From: Pseudomonas lactucae
GTDB lineage: Bacteria; Pseudomonadota; Gammaproteobacteria; Pseudomonadales; Pseudomonadaceae
Direction: 5' to 3'
Length of the DNA: 63,893 nt
Assembly (NCBI RefSeq): GCF_016937615.1
Contig: NZ_JAFHKI010000096.1
Coordinates: 1 to 63,893, forward strand
Of the stretch, positions 61,713 to 63,893 are shown piece by piece. The number at the start of each line of letters is the position of its first letter. Within the stretch, counting starts at the first letter, position 1. The notes beneath the pieces were generated by a model that saw only the letters and a program-made list of their open reading frames with translations, did not search any database and was not told the DNA's origin. A program made the translations under genes and the position numbers.

Positions 61713-63811
61713 TTGTTGAATCTCAAGACTGCATTACTGCTTGGCGCGCTGTTGTCCTGCGGCAGCGGCGCATTGCAGGCCGCGGCAACCGCGCCTGAGC
61801 CCGAAGCGCGGCCAAGCCGGAATTGTTGGTGGAGGGCGGCTTGCTCGGGGCCATCAGCTCCAGCATCGACGACGTGCAGCAGAAGCTGGATCTGAACCAG
61901 AACGTCATCGATGAATGGCGTCTGCGCGCCGACCGGGCCGCGAATGAAGTCGGACGCCTGGTGGACCAGACCGCTGCGCGCTCACCGTGGAGCGTGGCCG
62001 GCGACTTCCTGTTGCTGTCCGGGGTGTGGGTCGGCGCCTTCACGCTGTTGACACTGCTGGGGCGATTTATCGTGCATCGGCTGGGCCAACGCAGCTTTTT
62101 CGAGCGGCGCGAGCGCCTGCTGGCGGTGCTGGGCTATGGCTTGCCCTATACGATCCCGGCCGTGATCTGCCTGCCGCTGACCCTCTACGTCAGCCATTTT
62201 CTGGACACCTCCATTGGCCGTGCGCTGGCGCTGTGTTTTGCCTACGCCACCAGCAGCGGTATTTTCTCCACCTCCATGCTGTTGTGCGTGATTGTCATGT
62301 TCAACGTCGGTCACAAGCGCACGGCGGTGCGGAGTATTCGCGACTACTGCCCCAAGCCGCTGTTCCTCATCGGCTTTCTCGCCGCCCTCAGTGATGCGCT
62401 GACCAGCCCGCAGATCGCCCGTCAGTTGGGCGGCAATATCACCAGCAGCATTGCGGTGTTTACCGCGTTGTTCGCAACGGTGATTTTCGGCGTGCTCGTG
62501 GTGCGCCTGCGTCGACCTGTGGCGCATTTGATCCGCAACCGGCCATTGGCCCAACGCCTCAAACATCCGGCGTTGCAGCAATCGCTGCGGATCTTCTCCG
62601 GGCTCTGGTACTGGCCGATCCTGTTGATGGTGCTGGTCTCGGCGATCAACCTGATCGGCGCCGGCGACGATAATCAGAAGGCCTTGCGCTGTGCGCTGTT
62701 CACCACGATTTTGCTGATCGGCACGGTGTTTCTCAGCACGGTGCTGCAACACCTGTTCAAGTCTCGCAGCCAGGTGGCCATCCAGCGCAGCAGCGCCTAC
62801 AAGGAGCGCTTTCTGAGCCTGCTGCACGCGGTATTGCGCATCGTCATGGCCGTCGCCTTTATCGAAATCCTTGGGCGTATCTGGGGCGTGTCGTTGTTTG
62901 AGTTTGCTGAACGCAACGCCATAGGCCGCGCCATCAGCAACTCCCTGAGCAGTATCGGCCTGATCCTGCTGATGACCTGGCTGTTCTGGGTGGTGCTCGA
63001 CACGGCGATCCAGGAAGCGCTGAAACCGCCGGTGAATAAACGCTCCAGCCGCCAGCCGAGCACGCGGGTCAAAACCATCCTGCCGCTGCTGCGCAACGCG
63101 GTGAAGATCATCCTGGTGGTGATCTGCGCGATCACCACCATGGCCAATCTGGGCATCAACGTTGCGCCCCTGCTGGCAGGTGCCGGGGTGGTCGGGCTGG
63201 CCATTGGTTTTGGCTCCCAGCAACTGGTGCAGGATGTGATCACCGGGTTGTTCATTATCATCGAAGATACCCTGTCGATCGGCGACTGGGTGGTGCTCGA
63301 CTCCGGCCACGCCGGCACCGTCGAGGGCCTGACCATTCGTACCCTGCGCCTGCGCGATGGCAAGGGTTTTGTGCACTCGGTGCCGTTCGGGCAGATCAAG
63401 GCCGTTACCAACCAGTCGCGCCAGTTTGCCTATGCGTTCTTCTCGGTGCAGTTCACCTACGACACCGACGTGGACAAAGCCGTGGAGCTGATCCGCGAGG
63501 CTGGGCAGGCGATTCGCGACGATGTGTTCCTCAAGTACAACCTGCAAGGGCCGCTGGAGGTGTTTGGCGTCGACAAGATGGACCTCAACGGCGTGGTGCT
63601 CACGGCGCAGTTCCGCACCGTGTCGGGTGGGCAATATGCCGTAAGTCGGGCGTTTAACCAGCGGCTGAAGAAGCTTGTGGATAACTGCGATGAGGTGCAT
63701 TTCGCGCAAACTTATCCACAGCAGGTGGTGTTGCCCAGGCGGATGGCGCAGGTGGATGAGCAGATGCCCGCCTCGGTGGCGCTGACCGAGCAGCCCAGGC
63801 TTCAAGAATGA
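61713..63811 (+). CDS. MscS-family mechanosensitive channel (one-base deletion near the 5' end)
   Basis: A protein of about 699 aa. It has a signal-like N-terminus (NLKTALLLGALLSCGSGALQ), several membrane segments and the pore helix and vestibule GAGVVGLAIGFGSQQLVQDV of the MscS family, related to larger channels such as YbdG/YnaI types. As written, the frame breaks at about 61813: restoring one C (CGGCCCAAG) joins the signal region to KPELLVEGGLLGAISSSIDD. The start is TTG nine bases after AGGAG. Channels of this type open on hypo-osmotic shock. Confidence 0.86.
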
Positions 63812-63819
63812 GGTTGGCT

Positions 63820-63893
63820 GTTCTGGCCTCATCGGGGGCAAGCCCCCTCCCACATTTTGATTTGCGAACACTTTCAAGTGTGGGAGGGGCGGT
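63820..63893. repeat. REP doublet, cut by the window end
   Basis: ATCGGGGGCAAGCCCCCTCCCACA on the left faces the start of a second, inverted copy (GTGTGGGAGGGGC) that runs off the window. Same family as the doublet at 57558. Confidence 0.8.

Overview
The window is chromosomal DNA of a Pseudomonas, most likely of the P. fluorescens group. The evidence is the gene order 5S rRNA - birA - coaX - SPOR protein - tRNA(Tyr, Gly, Thr, Trp) - secE - nusG - ribosomal/RNA polymerase genes - katA - bacterioferritin - uvrA - MFS - ssb, the protein sequences themselves, and REP elements carrying the GGGGGCTTGCCCCC core.

Layout. (1) 1-3075: end of an rRNA operon, birA-coaX-SPOR, and four tRNA genes. The place between tRNA-Thr and tRNA-Trp where other pseudomonads carry a second EF-Tu gene is empty. 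(2) 3121-33368: secE-nusG, rplKAJL-rpoBC, rpsL-rpsG-fusA-tuf, and the S10, spc and alpha operons, all on the + strand. Internal terminators, promoters and attenuator-like hairpins mark the operon borders. (3) 33608-40671: katA, bacterioferritin, uvrA (opposite strand), an MFS exporter and ssb. (4) 40775-53100: an accessory biosynthetic cluster. A divergent MocR-type regulator faces a left-pointing set of genes: SGNH-like protein, 27-aa peptide, heme-oxygenase-like diiron oxidase (HDO) protein, amidinotransferase, LysE exporter, carbamoyltransferase, 47-aa membrane peptide, class III aminotransferase, formyltransferase, and two more LysE exporters. (5) 53128-63893: tam methyltransferase, isochorismatase-like hydrolase, GlxA-type AraC regulator, DUF3182 protein, alpha/beta hydrolase, REP pair, a DUF72-ybhP-clsB-ybhN operon, a large MscS-family channel, and a second REP pair cut by the window end.

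The highlight is region 4. From memory of the literature, its content matches the gvg cluster of P. fluorescens WH6, which makes 4-formylaminooxyvinylglycine (FVG, germination-arrest factor). FVG is an oxyvinylglycine that can be read as a 3,4-desaturated, N-formylated canaline. The formyltransferase, PLP aminotransferase, HDO oxidase, amidinotransferase, carbamoyltransferase and LysE amino-acid exporters fit such a product. Two tiny genes of 84 and 144 nt, both easy to miss, lie inside the cluster. They fit published work reporting that two ORFs under 150 nt are needed for FVG. The cluster sits just beyond ssb, the position occupied by pyochelin genes in P. aeruginosa PAO1, so this looks like a hot spot for specialised-metabolite genes.

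Caution on sequence quality: seven genes (rpoB, secY, katA, uvrA, the carbamoyltransferase, the SGNH protein, the MscS channel) each lack exactly one G or C in a short G/C run. Restoring that base gives the family's normal C-terminus or N-terminus. Because rpoB and secY are essential, these are best read as sequencing or assembly errors, not true pseudogenes. Coordinates of these genes span the whole repaired gene.
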